Part shown: positions 1-11,837 of the stretch, piece after piece | Layout: each line of letters opens with the position of its first letter | Numbering within the stretch: position 1 is the first letter of the stretch | NCBI GenBank assembly: GCA_013289615.1 | Contig: JABCZO010000005.1 | Coordinates: forward strand, 1 to 54,370 | DNA from: Gammaproteobacteria bacterium | GTDB lineage: Bacteria; Pseudomonadota; Gammaproteobacteria; Steroidobacterales; Steroidobacteraceae | Length of the DNA stretch: 54,370 nt | Direction of reading: 5' to 3' | Position numbers and translations under genes: made by a program | The notes under the pieces: generated by a model | Databases searched by the model: none | What the model was told of the DNA's origin: nothing | What the model saw: the letters and a program-made list of their open reading frames with translations, nothing else

Positions 1-3314
<3,314 letters not shown>

Positions 3315-3332
3315 CGCGGGACATCGGACGGC

Positions 3333-4805
3333 TCAGTTTTGCGTTTTCGCTACGGCTGCAGAATAACGGGCTCTTTCCGGAACATCGATGCCGCCGAGCG
3401 CCTTGTAGACCGCGACCGCGCCGGTGTTCACGCCGGTCTCGGCCTGCGCGACCGCGTCCTCGGCCTGCAACAGCGTGCGTTGCGCGTCGAGCAGCACCAG
3501 GAAACTGGTGCCGCCCTCGCGATACTGGATTTCGGCAAGCCGTGCAGCGCGGCGCGACGCGTCGGCCTGCTGCATGACGCTGGCGAGGCGCGCCTGCTGC
3601 TTGCCGTAGTTCAGGCAGGCGTTCTCGAAGTCTTCCAGTGCCAGCAGCACGGCCTGCCGATAGCTCGCGAACGCGCCGGCCGCCTCCGCCTTGGAGGCGT
3701 GCACCCGTGCCTGCGCGGAACCGAAATCGAGGGCGGTCCAGCTCACGCTGGGACCCACCGACCAGGCGCGACTGCTGGCGTGCCCGAGCTGCACGCTGTC
3801 ACCGCTCAGAAAGCCGATGAAGCCGGTCAGGCTGACGCGCGGAAATAAATCCGCGGTCGCGACGCCGACGCGCGCGGTGGCCGAGGCGAAATTGCGCTCT
3901 GCCACCTGTACGTCGGGCCGGTGGCGCAGCAGCGTCGTGACGTCGCCGATCGGCAGCGATGCGGTCCAGACGCGTGCCGGCACCGCCGCCAGTTCGGCGT
4001 CCAGATCGCCGGGACTGGAGCCCAGCAATACCGCCAGGCGGTAACCGTAGCTCTTCTCCTGCGCTTCCAGCAACGGCAGCGTGGCCTCGGTGGTCTTGAG
4101 CCGCGCCAGCGCACTGTCTACGTCGAGCTCGGTGACGCGGCCGGCCTCGTAGCGCACCTGAGTCAGCCGCAGCGCTTCGCGCTGATTGTCGATATTGTCG
4201 TGCGCCACGGCGAGCTGGCGCTGAGTGCCGCGCAGCTCGAAATAGTTGCGCGCGACTTCGGCCGCGACGATGACCCGGGTCTCTTCGAGATTGGCTGCCT
4301 GCGCACCCAGATCGGCGTTGGCCGCCTGCGCCGCGCGGCGCGTGCGGCCGAACAGGTCCAGCTCCCAGCTGGCATCGAAGCCGACGCTGTAGCTCTCGAT
4401 GTCGATACGATCGGGGCCGAATCCGGGTTGCTGCTCCTTGGAGTGCGTGTAGGCCGCGTCGAGCGGAATATGCGGCGCCAAGTCCAGCTCGGCGCCGCGG
4501 AATACCGCGCGCGCAGCGAGTACCCGCTGCAGCGCGATCTGCAGGTCGAGATCACCGGCAAGCGCCCTGTGCTCCAGGCTGGCGAGCTCCGGATCGTCGA
4601 GCTGCTGCCACCAGTCTTTCGCAGGTACCGCGGGCGTGAACTGCTGCTCATTGAGATTGTGTGCGACCACCGGCGTCGGCTCGGGGCGGTGGTAGCTCGG
4701 ACCGACCGCGCAACCCGCCATAACCACGCCGGCGGCGAGCGCCAGCACCCAGGACATCACCCGGCCCGACCAATCTGCGCCGGTAACATTTGTCACTTTC
4801 CTCAC
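3333..4805 (-). CDS. RND efflux outer-membrane channel lipoprotein (OprM/NodT family)
   Basis: A 490-residue outer-membrane factor, the TolC-like exit duct of a tripartite pump. The N-terminus has a hydrophobic stretch ending in VMAGC with lipid-attachment Cys32, then CAVGPSYHRPEP, typical of NodT/OprM proteins. Two outer-membrane-efflux repeats follow, with conserved stretches such as SWELDLFGR, RPDVQVAERN and VSWTALDFGSA. The length fits the family (about 460-500). It is the last gene of the operon: its start ATG overlaps the stop codon of the permease gene by four bases, implying translational coupling. It should be co-regulated with the pump by the divergent TetR protein. The transported substrates cannot be told from sequence. 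Confidence 0.95.
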   Translation of the reverse strand: MRKVTNVTGADWSGRVMSWVLALAAGVVMAGCAVGPSYHRPEPTPVVAHNLNEQQFTPAVPAKDWWQQLDDPELASLEHRALAGDLDLQIALQRVLAARAVFRGAELDLAPHIPLDAAYTHSKEQQPGFGPDRIDIESYSVGFDASWELDLFGRTRRAAQAANADLGAQAANLEETRVIVAAEVARNYFELRGTQRQLAVAHDNIDNQREALRLTQVRYEAGRVTELDVDSALARLKTTEATLPLLEAQEKSYGYRLAVLLGSSPGDLDAELAAVPARVWTASLPIGDVTTLLRHRPDVQVAERNFASATARVGVATADLFPRVSLTGFIGFLSGDSVQLGHASSRAWSVGPSVSWTALDFGSAQARVHASKAEAAGAFASYRQAVLLALEDFENACLNYGKQQARLASVMQQADASRRAARLAEIQYREGGTSFLVLLDAQRTLLQAEDAVAQAETGVNTGAVAVYKALGGIDVPERARYSAAVAKTQN

Positions 4806-7800
4806 GAAATCTCTCCGGTCGCGGGAATCAGTCGCGCCTCAGCGCGACGGCGGCGCCAATGACTCAGCCGGCTGATCGCCAGGTAGAACGCCGGCGTCAG
4901 CAGCAGGCCGAAGAAAGTCACACCGAGCATGCCGGAGAACACCGCCACGCCCATCGCATGGCGCATCTCCGCGCCGGCGCCGTGCGAGGTCACCAGCGGC
5001 ACCACCCCCATGACGAAAGCGAGCGATGTCATCAGGATCGGGCGCAGCCGCAGGCGGCAGGCGTCGAGCACGGCCTGCCAGGTGCTCTCGCCGCCCAGCT
5101 CACGGTCGCGTGCGAACTCGACGATCAGGATCGCGTTCTTGCAGGCCAGGCCAACCAGCACGATCAAGCCGATCTGGGTGAAGATGTTGTTGTCGCTGCC
5201 GGCCAGCTGCACGCCGACGATCGCGCTGAACAGACACATCGGCACGATCAGGATCACGACCAGCGGCAGACTGAGCGATTCATACAGCGCCGCCAGGACG
5301 ATGAACACCAGCAGTACCACCAGCGGAAACACGTAGACCATGCTGTTGCCCGCCAGGATCTGCTGGAACGTCAGGTCGGTCCATTCGAAGCTCATGCCGT
5401 TCGGCAGCTCCGCACGCGCCAGCTCCTCCATCGCCTTCTGAGCCTGACCGCTGCTGTAGCCCGGTGCCGGGCCGCCGTTGATATCGGCCGCGGTATAGCC
5501 GTTGTAGTGCATCACCCGATCGGGGCCGGAGGTCTCACGCACGGTGACGAAACTGCTGAGCGGAATCATGTCGCCGCGCAGATTGCGCGTCTTCAGGCGC
5601 CCGATATCGTCCGCGGTCAGCCGGAATCCGGGCTCGGCCTGCGCGTTGACCTGGTAGGTACGCCCGAAGCGATTGAAGTCGTTGACGTACAGCGCACCGA
5701 GGTACACCTGCATGGTGTCGTACAGATCCTGCAGCGCAACGCCTGCTGCCTTGGCCTTCTCCCGATCCACGTCCACCTGCACCTGCGGCACGTTGACCTG
5801 GAACCCGGAGAACAGGCCGGCGAGCTCGGGCCGCTGCTTCGATTTGGCGATCAGGTTCTGGGTCTGGCGGTACAGCTCGTCGGGACCGAGGTTGCCACGG
5901 TCTTCGACCTGCAGCTTGAAGCCGCCGATCGTGCCGAGGCCCTGCACCGGCGGCGGTGGGAACACCGCGATGTAGGCATCCTGGATCTTGCTGTACTGCG
6001 CACGCAGCGTGGCGGCGATCGCGCTGGCCGACCGGCTGGCATCGCGCCGCTGCTCAAACGGCTTGAGCGGCGTGAAGGCAATACCGGCGTTGGTCGCGTT
6101 GGTGAAGCCGTTGATCGACAGGCCCGGAAAGGCCGGCACCGATTCCACCCCCGGGGTCGAAAGTGCGGCGGTGCTCATGCGGCGGATGACCGCCTCGGTG
6201 CGATCGAGCGTCGCGGCATCGGGCAGCTGGGCGTAGGCCACCAGGTATTGCTTGTCCTGCGGCGGTACAAAACCGGTCGGGGTGTGCGCAAAACCGAACC
6301 ATGTCAGCAGCAGCAGACCGCCGTAGACGAACAGCGCAATCGAGCCGGCACGCAGCACGCGCGTCACGGCGCCGACATAGCCGGTGCTGGCGCGGGCAAA
6401 GAAGCGATTGAAGGGACGAAACACCCAGCCGAACAGGGAGTTCAGCAGGCGCGAGAACCGATCCGGCGGCGCGTCGTGCGACTTGAGCAGCAGCGCCGAC
6501 AGCGCCGGCGACAGGCTCAGCGAGTTGAACGCCGAGATGATGGTACTGATGGCGATGGTAAGGGCAAATTGCTTGTAGAACTGGCCCGACAGACCGGTAA
6601 TGAAGGCGGTCGGTACGAATACCGCGCACAGCACCAGCGCCGTGGCAATGATCGGTCCGGTCACCTCTTTCATGGCCTGGCGCGTGGCGGCCAGTGGCGC
6701 AAGGCCGTCGGCGATATTGCGCTCCACATTCTCGACCACGACGATGGCGTCGTCGACCACAATGCCGATGGCGAGCACCAGCCCGAACAGCGACAGTGCG
6801 TTGAGGCCGAAGCCCAGCAGGTACATGACACCGAAGGTGCCGATCAGCGACACCGGTACCGCGAGCAGCGGAATGATCGAGGCCCGCCAGGTCTGCAGGA
6901 ACAGGATCACGACGATGACCACCAGCGCGATCGCTTCCAGCAGCGTGTGCACTACGGCGGTGATCGATCCGCGCACGAACACCGTCGGATCGTAGGCGAC
7001 GTCGTAGTCGATGCCTTGGGGGAAGCTCTTCTTCAGCTCCGCCATCTTGGCGCGAACCGCATCTGAAATCGCGATTGCATTGCTACCCGGTCGCTGGAAG
7101 ATTGGAATGGCGACCGCAGTGCGGCCGTTCAGCATGGCGCGCAGTGCGTAGTTGTCTGATCCGAGTTCGACCCGCGCGACATCGCGCAGCCGCACCACCT
7201 GGCCGGCATCGCTGCTCTTGACGATGATGTTTTCGAAGTCGCTCTCGTCGATCAGGCGGCCCTTGGTGTTGATCGCGAGCTGGAAATTCGCGCCGTTCGC
7301 CGCCGGCGGCGCGCCCAGCTGGCCGGCTGCGACCTGGATGTTCTGCTCCCGGATCGCCGCCACCACGTCACCCGCGGTCAGACCGCGCGTGGCCACCTTC
7401 TCCGGGTCGAGCCAGACGCGCATCGAGTAGGCGCCGCCGCCGAAGCTCTGGACGTCACCGACGCCGTCGAGGCGCGACAGCTCATCCTTGATGCGCAGCG
7501 CGACGAAGTTGGACAGGTAGGTCTGGTCGTAACGTCCGTCGGGCGAGAACACAAACACCGCCAGCGTGATGTCCGGGGAGGCCTTGTTGGTCGTGACGCC
7601 TAGCCGTTGCACTTCCTGCGGCAGTTTCGGCAGCGCCTGCGCGACCCGGTTCTGCACCTGCACCTGAGCCTTGTCCACGTCGGTGCCGAGCTTGAAGGTG
7701 ACGGTGAGCGTCATCACGCCGTCCGCGGTCGCCTGCGAGTACTGGTACAGCATGTCCTCGACGCCGGTGATCGCCTGCTCGAGCGGCGAGGCGACGGTTT

Positions 7801-7981
7801 CGGCGATCGTGGCGGGGCTCGCTCCCGGATAGCTCGCGCGTACCACGACGGTAGGCGGCACCACCTGCGGGTACTCGCTGATCGGCAGACGCGGCAGGGC
7901 GATCAGGCCGGCGAGCAGGATGACGGCAGAGACCATCGCTGCAAAGATCGGCCGCTGGATAAAGAAGCGCGAGATATTCAT
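4802..7981 (-). CDS. RND multidrug efflux permease (AcrB/MexB, HAE1 family)
   Basis: Inner-membrane proton/drug antiporter of about 1059 residues. I start it at MNISRFFIQRPIFA because this is the canonical HAE1 N-terminus; the frame extends 49 codons further upstream but that part has no family character. The proton-relay acidic pair is present in GIVVDDAIVVVEN (transmembrane helix 4), and the helix-10 lysine in GLACKNAILIVEF. Two large periplasmic loops and the 12-helix pattern are intact. The gene lies between adaptor and outer-membrane factor (33-bp gap to the former, 4-bp overlap with the latter). Such pumps export hydrophobic and amphiphilic compounds; the specific substrate is not predictable. 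Confidence 0.96.
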   Translation of the reverse strand: MNISRFFIQRPIFAAMVSAVILLAGLIALPRLPISEYPQVVPPTVVVRASYPGASPATIAETVASPLEQAITGVEDMLYQYSQATADGVMTLTVTFKLGTDVDKAQVQVQNRVAQALPKLPQEVQRLGVTTNKASPDITLAVFVFSPDGRYDQTYLSNFVALRIKDELSRLDGVGDVQSFGGGAYSMRVWLDPEKVATRGLTAGDVVAAIREQNIQVAAGQLGAPPAANGANFQLAINTKGRLIDESDFENIIVKSSDAGQVVRLRDVARVELGSDNYALRAMLNGRTAVAIPIFQRPGSNAIAISDAVRAKMAELKKSFPQGIDYDVAYDPTVFVRGSITAVVHTLLEAIALVVIVVILFLQTWRASIIPLLAVPVSLIGTFGVMYLLGFGLNALSLFGLVLAIGIVVDDAIVVVENVERNIADGLAPLAATRQAMKEVTGPIIATALVLCAVFVPTAFITGLSGQFYKQFALTIAISTIISAFNSLSLSPALSALLLKSHDAPPDRFSRLLNSLFGWVFRPFNRFFARASTGYVGAVTRVLRAGSIALFVYGGLLLLTWFGFAHTPTGFVPPQDKQYLVAYAQLPDAATLDRTEAVIRRMSTAALSTPGVESVPAFPGLSINGFTNATNAGIAFTPLKPFEQRRDASRSASAIAATLRAQYSKIQDAYIAVFPPPPVQGLGTIGGFKLQVEDRGNLGPDELYRQTQNLIAKSKQRPELAGLFSGFQVNVPQVQVDVDREKAKAAGVALQDLYDTMQVYLGALYVNDFNRFGRTYQVNAQAEPGFRLTADDIGRLKTRNLRGDMIPLSSFVTVRETSGPDRVMHYNGYTAADINGGPAPGYSSGQAQKAMEELARAELPNGMSFEWTDLTFQQILAGNSMVYVFPLVVLLVFIVLAALYESLSLPLVVILIVPMCLFSAIVGVQLAGSDNNIFTQIGLIVLVGLACKNAILIVEFARDRELGGESTWQAVLDACRLRLRPILMTSLAFVMGVVPLVTSHGAGAEMRHAMGVAVFSGMLGVTFFGLLLTPAFYLAISRLSHWRRRRAEARLIPATGEIS

Positions 7982-8015
7982 ACATCGATCCGTTAGGTTG
8001 AACGGCGGCCGGTTT

Positions 8016-9278
8016 TCAGCGGGTCGCGTGCGTGCCCTTGGCGGACAGCGCGCGGGCGATTGCCACCGGACCGGTGCTGATCGGAGCGGTGCTGGTCGGA
8101 CCGGCCGCGACCTGTTCCACGGCTGCATTGTTGCTGGCGTCCATCGGCACGTGCTTCGCCTGCACCCGGATGCCCGGCGCTACATGCTGCAGACCATTGA
8201 TCACGATCACGTCGTTGGCCGCCAGCCCGGAGCGCACCACCCGCAGGCCCTCGACACTCTGGCCCAACTCGACCAGGCGATATTCCAGCGAGTTATCGGA
8301 CTTGAGCACCAGGACGTATTTCTTGCCCAGGTCGGTTCCGATCGCGCGATCGTCGATCAGCACCGCGTCATAGCTGTCATGTGCGACCAGCTTGATGCGC
8401 GCGAATAGCCCCGGCGTGAACCTGCCATCCTGATTGTCGAATACCGCGCGCACGCGAATGGTGCCGCTGTGCGAATCGACCTGATTGTCGAGGAAGTCGA
8501 GCTTTCCCTCGTGCGGGTAGCCCTGCTCCCCCACCAGGCCGAGGAACACGGCATTGGCATAGTCGCCGCGCCCGTGCTCGCTACCGCCGGCAATCCTGGC
8601 AAATCTCAGGTAAGTCGCCTCGTCGGTATCGAAATAGGCGTAGATCGGATTGTCCGAGACCACGGTGGTCAGCACATCGGCGCTCGACACCAGGTTGCCG
8701 GCCGTGATCAGTGCGCGCGAGACGTGGCCATCGATCGGCGAGCGCACCTGCGTGAACTGCAGGTTCAGTCGCGCCGCATTGAGCTGTGCGCGAATCGAGC
8801 CGACATCGGCGGCGGCCTCGGTGGCAGCCGAGGTGAGCTGCTCGTATTCCTCACGCGCAATCGCGTTCTGGGCGAACAGGCGCTCGGCGCGCGCACGACC
8901 GGCGGTCGCGAAATCGAGCTTGGACTGCGCGCGGTTGAGTTCCGCGTTCAGGCGATCGACTTCGAGCGCGAACGGGCGCGGATCGATCTGGAACAGGATG
9001 GCACCGCGCTCGACCCGGGCGCCTTCGACAAAGCGCACCGCATCGACGTAGCCGGCCACGCGCGGCCGCACCTGCACTGAATCAATCGCCTGCAGGGTGC
9101 CGGTGAGTTCAACCCACTGATGCAGCGGGCGGGCAATGACCTGGGCGACCGTGACTTCCGGCGCCGGGGCGGCCGGCGCGGCGGTCGCGGCCAGCGAGTG
9201 CCCGCAACCCGACAGCAGGGTGGAAATGATCCCCAGGGCCAGTGCCGAAAGAGTAAGACCGAGCCTGACAAACCGCAT
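8016..9278 (-). CDS. RND efflux periplasmic adaptor lipoprotein (AcrA/MexA family)
   Basis: A 420-residue membrane-fusion protein that links the permease to the outer-membrane channel. The signal sequence ends in LLSGC with lipidation Cys25. The biotinyl/lipoyl-like half motif GTLQAIDSVQVRPRVAGYV and the mirrored VRSPIDGHVSRALI flank an alpha-helical hairpin, followed by beta-barrel and membrane-proximal domains. The Ala/Pro/Thr-rich tail is less conserved. It is the first gene of the operon and lies opposite the TetR gene across a 155-bp intergenic region holding a good promoter and two palindromic operators. A GGGAG ribosome-binding site precedes the ATG. Confidence 0.95.
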   Translation of the reverse strand: MRFVRLGLTLSALALGIISTLLSGCGHSLAATAAPAAPAPEVTVAQVIARPLHQWVELTGTLQAIDSVQVRPRVAGYVDAVRFVEGARVERGAILFQIDPRPFALEVDRLNAELNRAQSKLDFATAGRARAERLFAQNAIAREEYEQLTSAATEAAADVGSIRAQLNAARLNLQFTQVRSPIDGHVSRALITAGNLVSSADVLTTVVSDNPIYAYFDTDEATYLRFARIAGGSEHGRGDYANAVFLGLVGEQGYPHEGKLDFLDNQVDSHSGTIRVRAVFDNQDGRFTPGLFARIKLVAHDSYDAVLIDDRAIGTDLGKKYVLVLKSDNSLEYRLVELGQSVEGLRVVRSGLAANDVIVINGLQHVAPGIRVQAKHVPMDASNNAAVEQVAAGPTSTAPISTGPVAIARALSAKGTHATR

Positions 9279-9364
9279 GTGATGCTCCCAAATAGCCTGT
9301 AATCACCGCTAACTGACTGTTTCACTTGACATGCAGGCGCCGGGGGCGCAACCTAGACATGTGA

Positions 9365-9405
9365 GTTACCGGTCAGTAACGTAGTGAATGTTACTAACCA
9401 GTAAC
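9365..9405. promoter_or_regulatory. Two tandem TetR-type operators GTTAC-N6-GTAAC
   Basis: Two 16-bp palindromes of identical arms lie at 9365-9380 (centre CGGTCA) and 9390-9405 (centre TAACCA). Their centres are 25 bp apart. They fill the region between tetR and the pump operon, and the second overlaps the -10 element and spacer of the pump promoter. The most natural reader is the adjacent TetR protein; that assignment is inference. Confidence 0.82.
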
Positions 9406-9416
9406 GCGGGTGTCAA
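9388..9416 (-). promoter_or_regulatory. Sigma-70-type promoter of the RND efflux operon
   Basis: On the minus strand TTGACA (9416-9411) is followed after exactly 17 bp by TAACAT (9393-9388). It points at the adaptor gene starting at 9278. The right-hand operator lies over its spacer and -10 element and the other operator just downstream of the likely transcription start, an arrangement suited to repression. Confidence 0.75.
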
Positions 9417-9433
9417 CTGGAGCCTGGAAGAAA

Positions 9434-10072
9434 ATGAACGCCGCCAACGATGATGCCGCCGGGCAGGAACCCGAGCTCGCGGGTGCCAGGCCGCGCGTGC
9501 GCGATCGGATCTTCGATACCGCCTGTGAGCTGTTCTATCGTCACGGCATCCGCAGCGTCGGTGTCGACGCCATTGCCGCCGAAGCCGGCACCAACAAGAT
9601 GAGCTTCTATCGCAGCTTTCCGTCCAAGGACGACCTGGTCGCCGAGTACCTGCGTGAACAGCAACGCGAGGTGTGGAAGCACTGGGATACCGCAATCGCA
9701 GCCTATCCCGACGATCCGCGACGTCAGATCGAGGCGCTGTTCGAAGCGCATCTGGTCGCCGTCGAGGACAAGGCGTGCCGTGGCTGCGCGCTGGGCAATG
9801 CCGCGGTCGAGATCGCGGACGATGAGGACAAGGACGTGCTCAGCCAACTGGTGCGCCACTTCAAGAAAGAAGTGCGCCGACGGCTGCGCAAGATGGCGCG
9901 CGAGATGGGCGCCCGGGACCCTGAAGCCCTGGGTGATCAGCTTATGCTGCTGATGGACGGCGGCTATTTCACCCGTCTGGCATTCCCGGGCAACACCGGG
10001 CCGATCGCCGCATTGATGCCGGCGGTGCGGACGCTGATCGCATCGCAGCTGCCGCCCGAGGGTGCGCGTTAA
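9434..10072 (+). CDS. TetR/AcrR-family transcriptional regulator of the RND pump
   Basis: About 212 residues. The N-terminal helix-turn-helix domain is clear (RDRIFDTACELFYRHG, then VDAIAAEAGTNKMSFYRSF and a typical KDDLVAEYL). The C-terminal ligand-binding part is alpha-helical and contains CRGCALGNAAVEI, seen in many regulators of this group. I choose ATG 9434 because GGAAG lies just upstream; GTG 9410 is an alternative that would start inside the pump promoter. The gene is divergent from the pump operon and flanked by paired palindromes, so local repression and autoregulation are likely. The inducer is unknown. Confidence 0.92.
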   Translation: MNAANDDAAGQEPELAGARPRVRDRIFDTACELFYRHGIRSVGVDAIAAEAGTNKMSFYRSFPSKDDLVAEYLREQQREVWKHWDTAIAAYPDDPRRQIEALFEAHLVAVEDKACRGCALGNAAVEIADDEDKDVLSQLVRHFKKEVRRRLRKMAREMGARDPEALGDQLMLLMDGGYFTRLAFPGNTGPIAALMPAVRTLIASQLPPEGAR

Positions 10073-10106
10073 CGCAGCGCTCGGGACGCTTGCCGCTGCA
10101 AGCCGC

Positions 10107-11687
10107 TCAGGCCGCCTTCAGGAACGCGTCGCAGCTCGCACGCGCCGGCTCGGCGTCCGGAATCTTCACGCAGATCTCCTGCATGCGCGCATGCAGCGTC
10201 TGCAGCACGTCGCCGTGCTGGCCCTTCGAGGCGTCGTTCCAGGCGCGCAGTTCGCGATCCAGTCGCTCGAGCCGCACCCGTGCCCTGCGGTAGATTCGAT
10301 CGGGACCGTCGAGCTCCGCCAGCACCGCCGATCCGGCCTGTTGTATGCGCGAGCTGTCCTTCGGCGTCATGCGCAACAGGCCGCTGACGTAGATCTGACC
10401 CCATTGAAAGCGTGTCGCCGCGCCCTGCGATTCGCGATAGGCCTGATCGAGCAGGCTCACCGCTTCATCCTTCTGACCCATCTTTTCCGCGACTTCGGCC
10501 AGGTCGGCCTCGTAGTAATAGGGCGTGTTCGATCGCGCCATCTCGGCCTTCGCGATCTGGTAGGCCTTCGGATAATCGCCGCTGTCCTCCAGAATATTCA
10601 GTGCCGCATTGACCAGTCCGGAGCGCACGTACGGATTCTGTTCCGCATCGAGCGCGGCGTCGATTCGCATATTCGCGGCCGCCACCGCATCGGCCGGCAG
10701 CTTTGATTTCGGGCCGCCGAGTGCCTTGAGCGCGCGCAGCTTGGCGTCGATGAAGCCGAGCTGATCGGCTTCGACGTAACGCGCGTCGTTGGCAGCGCTT
10801 TCCATCGTGCCGACGTAGCTCTCGCGCCACGCCGGCGCGAACTTGGCACCACGCGTGCTTACCGCCTTGAAGAAGTTATCATCGAGAATCTGCAGCGCAC
10901 CGGCACTCGAGACCGCAAGGCTGCGCTGCGCAAGAATCCCCGCGACCTGGTCGGTAAGTGCTGCCAGGCGCGCCGAGGGCGCGGCGTTGGGCGCAGCCAG
11001 CGCATCGCTCTCCGAGTTGGCCGCGAAGTACGCCGCGTAGATCGTCAGGCTGGCGCGCTCGAGCAGCAGGTTAGCCGGGCATTGCGCTACCGCCTCCTGC
11101 AGCTGATCGGCGCGCTGGCCGTAGTCCTTCTGATCCAGCGTGTCGAGCTCCCAGGAGTTGTAGGCGAGCCGGCGGCATTCATCGGCGCTGAGCTGCCCGC
11201 CGCCAGCGGCCGCCTGCAACACGGTGTCGACCGGCTGCACGTCCGCGAGCGCCAGGTCCAGCAGCGCGGCGTATTGGGCGACATCGCGGCCGGCGCCGAG
11301 GCGGATGATTTCGTGACGATCCGGATCGAGCACGATCAGCGTCGGATAGCCCTGGATGCCAAATTGCTCGCCCCACTTCTGAGCGCCGTCATCGTCGCCG
11401 TCGAGATAGACCGGCAGGAACAGATGGCTCTTGGCAATGAAGTCGGAGCGTGCAAATACTTTGGATTTCAACGTATGGCAGAATGGACACCATTCGGCGC
11501 CCCAATACAGCAACACCGGCCGGTTTTCGCGCTTGGCAACGATGAATGCGCCCTGCAGGCTGCCGTCGAACCATGCGATGTCGCGCGGCTCATTGGCGTG
11601 CGTGGCGTGCTGCGCGTGTGGCGGCGGCGATTTCGCGCAGCCGGCGAGCAGCAGTACCAGGCTCAGGCAGAACCGACGTGCGTCCAT
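10107..11687 (-). CDS. Thioredoxin-fold lipoprotein with long helical C-terminus
   Basis: About 526 residues from MDARRFCLSL, chosen because GAGG precedes it and the lipoprotein signal (LLLAGC, Cys17) begins there; in-frame starts lie 6 and 26 codons upstream. Residues about 45-150 form a thioredoxin domain with active site WCPFC (Cys67, Cys70) and the cis-Pro segment GYPTLIV, like the DsbD C-terminal or thioredoxin_7 type. The remaining 370 residues are alpha-helical, Ala/Leu-rich and TPR-like, with no family I recognise. It is probably a periplasmic membrane-anchored disulfide reductase or heme/copper assembly helper; the partner is unknown. It lies 150 bp after hrpB on the same strand. Confidence 0.8.
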   Translation of the reverse strand: MDARRFCLSLVLLLAGCAKSPPPHAQHATHANEPRDIAWFDGSLQGAFIVAKRENRPVLLYWGAEWCPFCHTLKSKVFARSDFIAKSHLFLPVYLDGDDDGAQKWGEQFGIQGYPTLIVLDPDRHEIIRLGAGRDVAQYAALLDLALADVQPVDTVLQAAAGGGQLSADECRRLAYNSWELDTLDQKDYGQRADQLQEAVAQCPANLLLERASLTIYAAYFAANSESDALAAPNAAPSARLAALTDQVAGILAQRSLAVSSAGALQILDDNFFKAVSTRGAKFAPAWRESYVGTMESAANDARYVEADQLGFIDAKLRALKALGGPKSKLPADAVAAANMRIDAALDAEQNPYVRSGLVNAALNILEDSGDYPKAYQIAKAEMARSNTPYYYEADLAEVAEKMGQKDEAVSLLDQAYRESQGAATRFQWGQIYVSGLLRMTPKDSSRIQQAGSAVLAELDGPDRIYRRARVRLERLDRELRAWNDASKGQHGDVLQTLHARMQEICVKIPDAEPARASCDAFLKAA

Positions 11688-11837
11688 GACCCTCGAAGCC
11701 TCCATCTCCGGCCCCCCCGCGTCAAGGCACTGGTCATAGGATACAGCAACGAATCCGCCCTCCACGAGTTAAGCAAAGTTCACGAACGGTGCACCGACAG
11801 CGCGCGGCTGGTGAGCGCGCACTGCCGCGGCGCGTAC

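Noticed and set aside
4790..7066. A 758-codon open frame on the plus strand opposite the RND permease gene
   Set aside because: The minus-strand permease is a clear full-length family match. The plus-strand product is His/Gln/Arg-rich with no family character, as expected from high-G+C antisense frames.
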